Positions 1-5,616 of a stretch of DNA of 6,114 nucleotides are shown one piece after another; within the stretch, counting starts at the first letter, position 1, and each line of letters opens with the position of its first letter. The position numbers were made by a program, and so were the translations under genes. Under the pieces are notes generated by a model, which was given only the letters and a program-made list of their open reading frames with translations, did not search any database and was not told the DNA's origin. The stretch comes from DASXTB01 sp036505615 (GTDB taxonomy: Bacteria > Acidobacteriota > UBA6911 > JACQSX01): the NCBI GenBank assembly GCA_036505615.1, contig DASXTB010000082.1, positions 1-6,114 of the forward strand, given 5' to 3'.

Positions 1-886
1 GAAACCCCATCGACGCCAATCCCAGCAATGGGCCTTCAGATCCGAGTTTAGACTTAACCAAACGGACCTTCTTGCTGCTAATAGGATGCGCGAAAGCGTC
101 GAGGGTCTGCCGGATCGTCCCTTCGACAAGATTGAAGCCACGGGAAATCCCGCCACTCACGACAATCAGTTCCGGGTCAAAGGCGGCGATCAAATTTGCG
201 ATTCCAAAACCCAAATAGACGGCAGTCTGCCGGACTACTTCCCGCGCTGCCTGTTCTCCGCGCTGGGCCCGTAGAAACACGGCCTTTGCATCGGCGTGGG
301 TACCGGTCATTCTCACGTACCGAGCGGCCATCGCCGGTCCTGCCGCAGCTTCCTCCCACGTGAGCGGATTTTTTTCTTCTCCAAAAAGAGCGGGCAGCAA
401 AAACCAACCCACCGCGCCGCCCACCGCATGGGCTCCGGAGACTACTTTGCCGGCGCTAAGCGCACCCAGGCCGATCCCCGTTCCCACAATCAGCAGCAGA
501 AAATCGGCGCAGTTGGCCCCTTCTCCTTTCCAGGCCTCTCCCAGCAGCGCCGCGGTGCGGTCGCTCTCAATGAACAGCGGGACAGAAACTTTCGCCGCCA
601 GCAGATGGCCGAGCGGGATCCAGTCCCACCCGGGTATGTTGGGCGCCCAAACTTTTTGCCGGCCGGAGTCCCAGATGCCCGGGACATCCAGCGCCCAGCC
701 GACCACATTTCCGCCCATTCGCCGGGCGCTGACCTGGCGGTAGACCTGCACCAGCTGTTCAATCGAGGATTCCAAACTCGTACCCGAGATCGGCTCCTGG
801 TGCAGAGCAGAAATTTTCCCCTCGCGCGATACCAGAGCAGAGGCCACTTTGGTGCCGCCAATGTCAGTAGCGACCATCCACTCCAT
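1..886 (-). CDS. ROK-family sugar kinase-like protein, C-terminus cut by window edge
   Basis: Probable cytoplasmic ATP-dependent sugar kinase of the ROK (repressor/ORF/kinase) family; the sugar cannot be read from the sequence. The 295 visible residues keep the fold markers: phosphate-1 loop DIGGTK near residues 8-13, the APNIPGW segment after the first beta lobe, a candidate catalytic Asp at about 109 in the IESDRTAALLGEA segment, a second phosphate loop GTGIGLGAL at 135-143, GAH at 151-153, and a late DPELIVVSGGI adenosine-region motif. The visible end (SKLGSEGPLLGLASMGF) matches the usual ROK C-terminus, so few residues are missing. No N-terminal helix-turn-helix is present, so it is a kinase type and not an NagC/Mlc-like repressor. 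Oddly, the usual Cys-rich zinc motif and the E-x-G-H sugar-binding motif are absent (positions 156-161 read GGAVGW). The start ATG lies 6 nt after the permease stop, without a clear Shine-Dalgarno, which suggests translational coupling. An in-frame ATG at codon 4 is the alternative start. Confidence 0.88.
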   Translation of the reverse strand, partial: MEWMVATDIGGTKVASALVSREGKISALHQEPISGTSLESSIEQLVQVYRQVSARRMGGNVVGWALDVPGIWDSGRQKVWAPNIPGWDWIPLGHLLAAKVSVPLFIESDRTAALLGEAWKGEGANCADFLLLIVGTGIGLGALSAGKVVSGAHAVGGAVGWFLLPALFGEEKNPLTWEEAAAGPAMAARYVRMTGTHADAKAVFLRAQRGEQAAREVVRQTAVYLGFGIANLIAAFDPELIVVSGGISRGFNLVEGTIRQTLDAFAHPISSKKVRLVKSKLGSEGPLLGLASMGF

Positions 887-892
887 GAGGCA

Positions 893-2242
893 TCACTCGC
901 TTCTAAGCAGTGAACTCGACGCGCGTTGTTTGTTTCTTAAGAACCAGAAATAAAAGGGCAGGCCTGAACAAACCGTAGCGACACCCCACAGTGAAGAAAC
1001 CGGTCTTTCCCAAAATGTGTAAATCAATATCCAGCAGGAGACGGCGACAAACAGCCCGGGAATCCACGGATACCCGGGGACTAGCGAGCGATTCGCGGGA
1101 AGGAAGAGGGCGGCAACCGCCATCGCGCCGAAGAATACCAGCACAAATCCCGCGTACGTGATCAAACTCTCAAAGGTACCGGTCAGTATCAACGCGCAGG
1201 TCCAGATTCCTTGAAGGCAGATCGAATGAATAGGAGTGTCAAAGACCGGGTGCACCTGTGCGAATGAAGAGAAAAAATTTTTGTCGCGCGCCATGGCAAA
1301 GTAAACGCGGGGGCCCACAAAAGTCATAGCGCTGGCGGACGCGAGAATGGAAACTGCCATCATGGCGGCAAAGAAAGCCGCCATTCCAGGCCCGAGAAGT
1401 GCCGTCGCCGCTTTGGCGCCGATTCGGAGCACACCGGCCATTTCTCCCACCGGGAGCGCATACAGATAAAGCGCGTTGAGAGCGATGTACAAAACCGTAA
1501 CAATTGCCGTGCCTGCGAGCAAAGCACGCGTGATGTTTTTTGCTGGATCCTTGATTTCCTCGGCAATATAAGCCGCCGCATTCCAACCGCTGTAACTATA
1601 TAAGACGAAGATCAGAGAGACCGCGGCGCCTCCCAACCTCAAGCTGTGCGATTCGGCAAAGTGCGCCCAAGTTCCATGGCCGGCGATGAAACCGACTATT
1701 ACGAACAGCAGAATACAACCAAGCTTGATCAGGATGATCCCGCCCTGCAGGGTGTTTCCCACTCGCCAGCTCACCGAGTGAAGAACAGTTAGTGCGATTG
1801 CCGCCAGACATGCGACCAACTGGTTGGTGCTAACAAAGGGAACCGAATTCAACAACGGCGACGAACGGGAGATACCGGGAAAGAAAAATCCGAGATATTC
1901 GGCAAAGCCGATGCAAGCGGCGGCTGTAGGAGCGGAAAAACCGACCCAGAAGGAAGCCCAACCGGAGAGAAAACCCCAGATTGGGCCATAATTCTGGCGC
2001 AGATAAACATACTCGGCGCCGGATTCCGGATGTTGTCTGGAGAGTCCCGCGTAACAAAGAGCTCCGCAAGCGGCAAGAATGCCTCCGATGGTCCAGAGCG
2101 CCAGGATAGCAAGAGAAGAAGGAACTGATACGGCCATGAAGCCAGTGGTAGTGAAGATACCGGAACCGATCATGTTGGCGATGACCACTCCGGTCGCCGG
2201 CATCCATCCATATTTTCGAAGCATTAGGGAATTGTAGCTCAT
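893..2242 (-). CDS. APC-superfamily amino-acid permease
   Basis: Integral inner-membrane transporter of the amino acid-polyamine-organocation superfamily; the substrate is unknown. From the ATG chosen here the product has 449 residues, normal for the family, with about 12 hydrophobic segments (roughly 14-38, 42-66, 90-121, 140-158, 166-188, 205-224, 238-262, 283-309, 339-356, 361-381, 393-411, 417-434). Family marks are the unwound TM1 motif GSGIF at 26-30, the TM6 segment YSYSGWNAAAYIAEEIKDPAKN at about 216-236 with the EE-KDP loop, and the post-TM8 segment RVYFAMARDKNFF followed by VHPVFDTP. It is upstream of the ROK kinase gene in the same direction, so the two are probably co-transcribed. 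The start is uncertain: a TTG at 2251 opens the frame, ATGs lie at 2242 and 2224, and none has a convincing Shine-Dalgarno. A heptamer repeat tract begins only 4 nt upstream of the 2242 ATG. Substrate class (amino acid or polyamine, antiport or symport) cannot be decided here. Confidence 0.9.
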   Translation of the reverse strand: MSYNSLMLRKYGWMPATGVVIANMIGSGIFTTTGFMAVSVPSSLAILALWTIGGILAACGALCYAGLSRQHPESGAEYVYLRQNYGPIWGFLSGWASFWVGFSAPTAAACIGFAEYLGFFFPGISRSSPLLNSVPFVSTNQLVACLAAIALTVLHSVSWRVGNTLQGGIILIKLGCILLFVIVGFIAGHGTWAHFAESHSLRLGGAAVSLIFVLYSYSGWNAAAYIAEEIKDPAKNITRALLAGTAIVTVLYIALNALYLYALPVGEMAGVLRIGAKAATALLGPGMAAFFAAMMAVSILASASAMTFVGPRVYFAMARDKNFFSSFAQVHPVFDTPIHSICLQGIWTCALILTGTFESLITYAGFVLVFFGAMAVAALFLPANRSLVPGYPWIPGLFVAVSCWILIYTFWERPVSSLWGVATVCSGLPFYFWFLRNKQRASSSLLRSE

Positions 2243-2245
2243 TGA

Positions 2246-2316
2246 CAGCAATCAGCCATCAGCTAGTTTGTCCGTTGTCAGGTAGTCCGTTGTCAGTAGT
2301 CCATTGTTCATTGGTG
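2246..2316. repeat. Degenerate 7-bp-period tandem repeat upstream of the permease
   Basis: Ten successive units can be read: CAGCAAT, CAGCCAT, CAGCTAG, TTTGTCC, GTTGTCA, GGTAGTCC (8 nt), GTTGTCA, GTAGTCC, ATTGTTC, ATTGGTG. The first three share CAGCNAT/CAGCTAG; the rest alternate between TTGTCA and AGTCC words. It fills the space where the leader and ribosome-binding site of the permease gene should be. Confidence 0.75.
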
Positions 2317-2357
2317 CCTCGGCGTCTTGGCGGCGCGCTTCACCGCAGTGACACCAA
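2311..2357. repeat. GC-rich imperfect inverted repeat
   Basis: TTGGTG at 2311-2316 is the exact inverse complement of CACCAA at 2352-2357. Inside it, GCGG (2330-2333) faces CCGC (2343-2346) across a 9-nt loop containing GCGC. The two halves also look like diverged inverted copies of a CTNGGNGTC...GCGG word. It lies between the two heptamer tracts of this region. Function is unknown and pairing is interrupted. Confidence 0.4.
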
Positions 2358-2362
2358 GAGAC

Positions 2363-2404
2363 CATTCCGCAATCCGCATTCGGCAATCCGCATTCCGCAA
2401 TCGC
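2363..2404. repeat. CATTCCG/CAATCCG heptamer tandem array
   Basis: Six uninterrupted 7-bp units: CATTCCG, CAATCCG, CATTCGG, CAATCCG, CATTCCG, CAATCGC. Units alternate T/A at position 3, giving a higher-order period of 14 bp. The array ends 15 nt upstream of the likely -35 box of the fmdB-family gene. Confidence 0.85.
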
Positions 2405-2419
2405 GAGAGGTTGCCGTTC

Positions 2420-2448
2420 TTGACAAAGCCCGAGGCCGCTTTTACTAT
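2420..2448 (+). promoter_or_regulatory. Probable sigma70-type promoter of the fmdB-family gene
   Basis: A perfect -35 hexamer TTGACA (2420-2425) is followed after exactly 17 bp by TACTAT (2443-2448), a 4-of-6 match to TATAAT. Transcription would begin near 2455, giving a leader of about 37 nt before the ATG at 2492. Read by eye only. Confidence 0.55.
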
Positions 2449-2480
2449 GAGGCCTGGAGACCGCGCCAGCAGTGCATTGT

Positions 2481-2486
2481 GGAGGG
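2481..2486 (+). promoter_or_regulatory. Shine-Dalgarno site fixing the fmdB-family start
   Basis: GGAGGG stands 5 nt before the ATG at 2492. The reading frame is open upstream to 2327, but this site and the conserved MPLYEYRC start of the family place initiation at 2492. Confidence 0.8.
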
Positions 2487-2491
2487 ATGAC

Positions 2492-2827
2492 ATGCCGTTG
2501 TACGAATATCGATGCAGCAAGTGTGGAGACACTTTCGAGGTGATGCAGAAAGTTTCCGATCCCCCTGTGGAAACGTGCCGCAAGTGTGGCGGTAAGACTG
2601 TCAAACTGCTTTCCAGTCCGGCCATTCAATTCAAGGGCGGCGGCTGGTACGTAACCGATTACTCTGGGAAGGGCGCGCCGAAAACTGATTCTACCGACTC
2701 AAAGTCCAAGGACCCGACAAAAGACTCTGGAACCAAAGATAAAGGCGATAGTTCGAAAAAGGAAGGCGATAGTTCGAAAAAAGGAGACGACACGCCAAGA
2801 GAGAAGGCTTCTTCTGGAGTTAGATGA
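2492..2827 (+). CDS. FmdB-family zinc-ribbon protein
   Basis: Small cytoplasmic protein of 111 residues with an N-terminal FmdB/CxxC zinc ribbon. It begins MPLYEYRC, typical of the family, and has two cysteine pairs, C8/C11 and C29/C32, that should bind one zinc ion, then LLSSPAIQFKGGGWYVTDY at about 39-57, also conserved in the family. The last 50 or so residues are a hydrophilic Lys/Asp/Ser-rich tail without predicted fold, containing a direct 21-nt duplication (units starting at 2744 and 2765) that gives two adjacent GDSSKK(E/G) heptapeptides. The family takes its name from a putative regulator of the formamidase operon in Methylophilus; a biochemical function is not established for most members. 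The gene stands alone, with its own promoter and a strong ribosome-binding site, and converges on galU. Family assignment is secure; the role is unknown. Confidence 0.9.
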   Translation: MPLYEYRCSKCGDTFEVMQKVSDPPVETCRKCGGKTVKLLSSPAIQFKGGGWYVTDYSGKGAPKTDSTDSKSKDPTKDSGTKDKGDSSKKEGDSSKKGDDTPREKASSGVR

Positions 2828-2830
2828 TCA

Positions 2831-2976
2831 GGAGGCAGGAGGCAGACGGCAGGGAGCAGGAAGCAGGACGCAGACAGCAGGAGGCAGGAGGCAGGAAGAG
2901 GAGGCAGGAAGCAGGAGGCAGACGGCAGGAGGCAGGAAGCGGGAGGCAGGAGGCAGGAGGCAGGAGGCAGGAAGCA
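2831..2976. repeat. GGAGGCA heptamer array, left arm of the fmdB/galU inverted repeat
   Basis: Twenty-one consecutive units, 20 of 7 nt and one of 6 nt (GGAAGA at 2894-2899). The common words are GGAGGCA and GGAAGCA, with GACGGCA, GACAGCA, GGACGCA and GGGAGCA as variants. Variation is concentrated at positions 2-5, while the initial G and the closing GCA are nearly constant. The array begins 3 nt after the fmdB-family stop codon. It is open in several frames because three units make 21 nt. Confidence 0.95.
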
Positions 2977-2986
2977 GCAACAGCTC

Positions 2987-3026
2987 TCATTTGTCATTCG
3001 TTAAGTCATTCGTCATTGGTCATTGG
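2987..3026. repeat. TCATTNG heptamer sub-array inside the hairpin
   Basis: Five units, TCATTTG, TCATTCG, then a 5-nt break TTAAG, then TCATTCG, TCATTGG, TCATTGG. Its inverse counterpart is at 3075-3096, read on the opposite strand. The word is unrelated to GGAGGCA although the period is the same. Confidence 0.8.
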
Positions 3027-3074
3027 CAGACGCAGGCGATTGTTCATTCCTCCAACTATCGAGCTGACGACTCG

Positions 3075-3096
3075 TGAATGACTAAATGATGAATGA
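3075..3096. repeat. TGAATGA heptamer sub-array, inverse of the TCATTNG units
   Basis: Three units, TGAATGA, (C), TAAATGA, TGAATGA. On the opposite strand they read TCATTCA, TCATTTA, TCATTCA and so match the word at 2987-3026. The 48 nt between the two sub-arrays (3027-3074) hold no clear repeat beyond a 4-bp CGAG/CTCG pair at 3060-3074. Confidence 0.7.
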
Positions 3097-3106
3097 GGGC
3101 TGTTGC

Positions 3107-3274
3107 TGCCTCCTGCCGTCAGCTTCCTGCCCCCGGCTTCCTGCCGTCTGCCTCCTGCTTCCTGCCTCCTGCCTCCTGCTTCCTGCCGTCTGCCTCCTGC
3201 TTCCTGCTTCCTGCCTCCTGCTTCCTGCCTCCTGCCGTCTGCCTCCTGCCTCCTGCTGTCTGCGGTCTGGCGCC
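3107..3274. repeat. TGCCTCC heptamer array, right arm of the fmdB/galU inverted repeat
   Basis: Twenty-four uninterrupted 7-nt units built from TGCCTCC, TGCTTCC and TGCCGTC, with single variants (TGCCCCC, AGCTTCC, GGCTTCC, TGCTGTC, TGCGGTC, TGGCGCC). On the opposite strand these are the same words as the left arm: GGAGGCA, GGAAGCA, GACGGCA, GACAGCA. The array stops 3 nt short of the galU stop codon. Confidence 0.95.
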
Positions 3275-3277
3275 TGT

Positions 3278-4189
3278 CTAGCGCTGCTTCACGGCGCGGT
3301 TTCGTGTCAGATTGAGCGTCTGTAGATATTCCCTAAAGGCTGGACCTAGATCGTCGCGCTTGAGCGCAAATTCCACGGTGGCCTTTAGAAACTCCAGCTT
3401 GTCTCCTGCGTCAAAGCGCTTTCCTTTAAACTTGAACCCATACACTGGTTCGGCTTCCATCAGCCGGCGTATGCCGTCGGTAAGCTGAATTTCTCCTCCC
3501 GTTCCAGGCCTGGTTTCTTCGAGCGCCTGAAAGATCGCCGGATTCAAAATATAACGGCCAATGACCGCCAGTCGTGACGGCGCTTCCCGGGGCGAGGGTT
3601 TTTCAACCATGTCGCGGATGCGGAACAACTGGCCGCCGTTGGCTGGGTCTTCCTCAGTCTGAATAATTCCATAACGACTCACGGCGGCCGGTTCCACTTC
3701 CATGACCGCCAGGATGGAGGCGCCGGTGGCGTTGTGTTTTTCGATCATCTGTTTCAAACATGGCACTTCAGAGTCAATAATGTCGTCGCCCAGAAGAACC
3801 GCAAACGGCTCTTCCCCCACCAGCGGCTTGGCCATCAACACAGCGTGTCCCAGGCCGAGCGCCTCCTTCTGCCGTACATAAGCCACATGGATTAATTCTG
3901 AGATCTGCTGCACTTGTCTGAGCAGCTCCGTCTTATTGCGCGAACTGAGAATCGATTCCAACTCATAGGACACATCGAAGTGATCTTCAATTGCGTTCTT
4001 CCCCCGACCAGTGACGATGATGATGTTATCCAGTCCGGATTCTACCGCCTCTTCCACGACGTACTGAATGATGGGCTTGTCAACCAGCGGAAGCATTTCC
4101 TTCGGCTGCGCCTTGGTAGCAGGCAAAAATCGCGTTCCCAATCCTGCCGCAGGAAAAACCGCTTTGCGAATCTTCGTTTTGTCAGTCAT
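3278..4189 (-). CDS. galU: UTP--glucose-1-phosphate uridylyltransferase
   Basis: Cytoplasmic enzyme making UDP-glucose and pyrophosphate from UTP and glucose 1-phosphate, the donor for envelope polysaccharides, glycolipids, galactose metabolism and trehalose. From the chosen ATG it has 303 residues, the usual GalU length. Visible marks: nucleotide-binding loop PAAGLGTRFLPATKAQPKEM at 13-32, DKPIIQYVVEEA at 37-48, the GHAVLMAKP segment at 114-122, GDDIID with metal/phosphosugar-site aspartates at 134-139, VEKP at 195-198, IGRYIL at 210-215, GTGGEIQLTDGI at 229-240 and a late FDAGDK segment. The frame stays open upstream to a TTG at 4258, but homology begins with MTDKTKIRKA, so the ATG at 4189 is preferred; only a weak AGAG lies in front of it. 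The gene is divergent from serS and convergent with the fmdB-family gene. The last residues (TRNRAVKQR) lie next to the repeat array and may be lineage-specific. Confidence 0.96.
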   Translation of the reverse strand: MTDKTKIRKAVFPAAGLGTRFLPATKAQPKEMLPLVDKPIIQYVVEEAVESGLDNIIIVTGRGKNAIEDHFDVSYELESILSSRNKTELLRQVQQISELIHVAYVRQKEALGLGHAVLMAKPLVGEEPFAVLLGDDIIDSEVPCLKQMIEKHNATGASILAVMEVEPAAVSRYGIIQTEEDPANGGQLFRIRDMVEKPSPREAPSRLAVIGRYILNPAIFQALEETRPGTGGEIQLTDGIRRLMEAEPVYGFKFKGKRFDAGDKLEFLKATVEFALKRDDLGPAFREYLQTLNLTRNRAVKQR

Positions 4190-4205
4190 TTCAAAACTCT
4201 GTGAA

Positions 4206-4234
4206 TTGACAAAGCGCGCATCATCGAGTTGAAT
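4206..4234 (+). promoter_or_regulatory. Probable promoter of serS
   Basis: A perfect TTGACA (4206-4211) is followed after 17 bp by TTGAAT (4229-4234), a 4-of-6 match to TATAAT. Start of transcription would be near 4241, leaving a leader of about 55 nt before the serS ATG. The -35 box lies within the untranslated leader of divergent galU. The serS ribosome-binding site is weak (GAGAG at 4281-4285, 10 nt before the ATG). Confidence 0.5.
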
Positions 4235-4283
4235 GCACGATCTAACGTCAGGTGGCAAGGAATAGAACTTGGCCGCCGTAGAG

Positions 4284-4289
4284 AGTATA
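4284..4289 (-). promoter_or_regulatory. Possible -10 box for galU
   Basis: Read on the minus strand this is TATACT, a 5-of-6 match to TATAAT, about 95 nt upstream of the galU ATG. No recognisable -35 hexamer is found at 16-18 bp, where the sequence runs into the start of serS, so this is weak. Confidence 0.25.
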
Positions 4290-4295
4290 GCCTAA

Positions 4296-5612
4296 ATGCT
4301 GGACAGAACTTTCATTCGTGAAAACCTGGATCGGGTGCGGAAGGCTTTGACTGACCGGGGCTCAGATTTTGATTTAGATAAATTCCTGAGGCTTGAGGAA
4401 CTCGCTCGAAACCTCCGCAAAGAAGTGGAAGAGCATCGCGCCGCACGAAACAGACTCAACGAAAGAATTGCGCAGCTCGCCAAGCAGGGTGTTGACATCT
4501 CAAGCGAGCGAGCCCAAATGAAGGAGCGGGGAGATCTACTTACCCAGAAAGAACTGGAGCTGAAACAATGGGAAAATGAACTGGAGGAACTTCTCAAGAT
4601 CATCCCAAACATCCCTCATCCCAGCGTGCCGGTCGGCAAAGACGAAACAGCCAACCAGCTCATCCGCAAAGTGGGTGAGCCGCGTCATTTTGATTTTGCT
4701 CCCAAGGATCATGTTGAAATCGGCACTGCCCTGGGAATTCTCGACCTGGAGCGCGCTGCCAAAATCACCGGCGCCCGTTTCGCACACTACTGGGGACTAG
4801 GGGCTCGGCTGGAGCGTGCCCTGATCAATTTCATGCTCGATGTGCACACGCGGGAACACGGCTACCGCGAAGTGCTGCCGCCCTTCATCGTCAATGATCA
4901 GACGTTGTTTGGAACCGGCCAGCTTCCGAAATTTGAAGCCGACCTCTTCAAGCTCCAAGAGTTTCGAGCCGAAGTGAGTGCAACAGGGCAGACGCCGTCT
5001 GGCGCGCGCAAGTACTATCTCATCCCGACGGCCGAAGTACCCGTGACCAATCTGTTTAGAGACGAGGTCGTGGAAAATGAAAAACTCCCGTTGAAGCTAG
5101 CTGCTTATACTCCATGCTTCCGCAGTGAGGCCGGGTCCTACGGGAAGGATGTGCGTGGATTGATCCGGCAGCACCAGTTCAACAAGGTCGAGTTGGTATG
5201 TTTCTCGCTGCCTGAGCAGTCCTACGACGAGCTGGAGAAATTGACCGGCGCGGCGGAAACGATTTTGAAGAAGCTGGGATTGCCTTACCAGGTGGTGGCG
5301 CTGAGCACGGGAGATCTGGGTTTTGCCGCGGCCAAGACTTACGATCTCGAAGTGTGGTTGCCGAGCCAGCAGCGGTACCGCGAAATATCCTCCTGCAGCA
5401 ACTTCGAGGACTTCCAGGCTCGACGCGCCAACATTCGGTACCGCTCAGACGCAAAGTCAAAACCCCGGCTGCTTCATACCTTAAACGGCTCCGGGTTGGC
5501 TGTCGGACGAACCTGGCTGGCAATCCTCGAAAACTACCAGCAGGCGGATGGGTCCGTGAAAATCCCCGACGCGCTCGTGTCATATATGGCGGGCGAAACG
5601 GAAATCAGGTAA
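4296..5612 (+). CDS. serS: Seryl-tRNA synthetase
   Basis: Class II aminoacyl-tRNA synthetase that charges tRNA-Ser (and tRNA-Sec where present) with serine; cytoplasmic homodimer. It has 438 residues and is complete. Residues about 1-105 form the N-terminal tRNA-binding helical arm, a long charged coiled coil (about 30-100, rich in E, K and R). The catalytic domain shows motif 1 around 160-195 ending in REVLPP, the serine-binding TAE triad at 246-248, motif 2 at about 275-299 (FRSEAGSYGKDVRGLIRQHQ, then FNKVE), and motif 3 at about 396-413 (LNGSGLAVGRTWLAILEN). A few extra residues occur before YLIPTAEVP (about 222-238) compared with the short E. coli loop. The start ATG follows a 106-bp region shared with divergent galU. 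The stop TAA is followed after 4 nt by a heptamer repeat array. Confidence 0.97.
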   Translation: MLDRTFIRENLDRVRKALTDRGSDFDLDKFLRLEELARNLRKEVEEHRAARNRLNERIAQLAKQGVDISSERAQMKERGDLLTQKELELKQWENELEELLKIIPNIPHPSVPVGKDETANQLIRKVGEPRHFDFAPKDHVEIGTALGILDLERAAKITGARFAHYWGLGARLERALINFMLDVHTREHGYREVLPPFIVNDQTLFGTGQLPKFEADLFKLQEFRAEVSATGQTPSGARKYYLIPTAEVPVTNLFRDEVVENEKLPLKLAAYTPCFRSEAGSYGKDVRGLIRQHQFNKVELVCFSLPEQSYDELEKLTGAAETILKKLGLPYQVVALSTGDLGFAAAKTYDLEVWLPSQQRYREISSCSNFEDFQARRANIRYRSDAKSKPRLLHTLNGSGLAVGRTWLAILENYQQADGSVKIPDALVSYMAGETEIR

Positions 5613-5616
5613 AGGA

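Larger units (their letters stand above)
2831..3274. repeat. Long stop-to-stop inverted repeat between fmdB-family gene and galU
   Basis: The whole region between two convergent stop codons is an imperfect inverted repeat. The longest exact inverse matches I found by hand are 32 bp (2899-2930 with 3139-3170) and 26 bp (2869-2894 with 3239-3264). The inner ends pair as well: GCAGCAACAGC at 2974-2984 with GCTGTTGCTGC at 3099-3109, which is not part of the heptamer array. A transcript from either side could fold into a stem of over 100 bp with register slips. It may act as a two-way transcription terminator or 3'-end protector, but no T-run typical of intrinsic terminators follows either arm. 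Confidence 0.85.

Noticed and set aside
296..913. Plus-strand frame of 205 codons
   Set aside because: It is antisense to the ROK kinase gene, which shows clear family motifs on the minus strand; no family features in this translation.
2327..2491. Upstream extension of the FmdB-family frame
   Set aside because: It translates the CATTCCG array and the promoter region; the Shine-Dalgarno and the conserved MPLYEYRC start fix the ATG at 2492.
2659..2997. Minus-strand reading frame of 112 codons rich in Cys, Pro, Leu and Ser
   Set aside because: It is an artefact of the GGAGGCA array: three 7-nt units give a 21-nt, 7-residue period that stays open in several frames. It also overlaps the fmdB-family gene antisense.
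2831..3274. CRISPR array
   Set aside because: Units of 7 nt without spacers, no 23-50-nt direct repeats and no cas genes.
3107..3274. Canonical Rho-independent terminator
   Set aside because: Stem potential is very large but there is no compact GC stem followed by a T-run on either strand, so it is described as an inverted repeat only.
2824..3325. Plus-strand frames of 62-85 codons in the fmdB/galU junction
   Set aside because: Same repeat-driven openness, in all three frames at 3086-3325; no ribosome-binding site and no non-repeat domain; the right ones run into galU antisense.
4190..4258. N-terminal extension of GalU from a TTG at 4258
   Set aside because: The extra 23 residues do not resemble GalU starts, would cover the candidate serS promoter, and homology begins at the ATG at 4189.
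4292..4612. Minus-strand frame of 106 codons, serine-rich
   Set aside because: It is the antisense shadow of the serS coiled-coil coding region, where Glu/Lys/Arg-rich codons read as Ser/Phe/Leu on the other strand.
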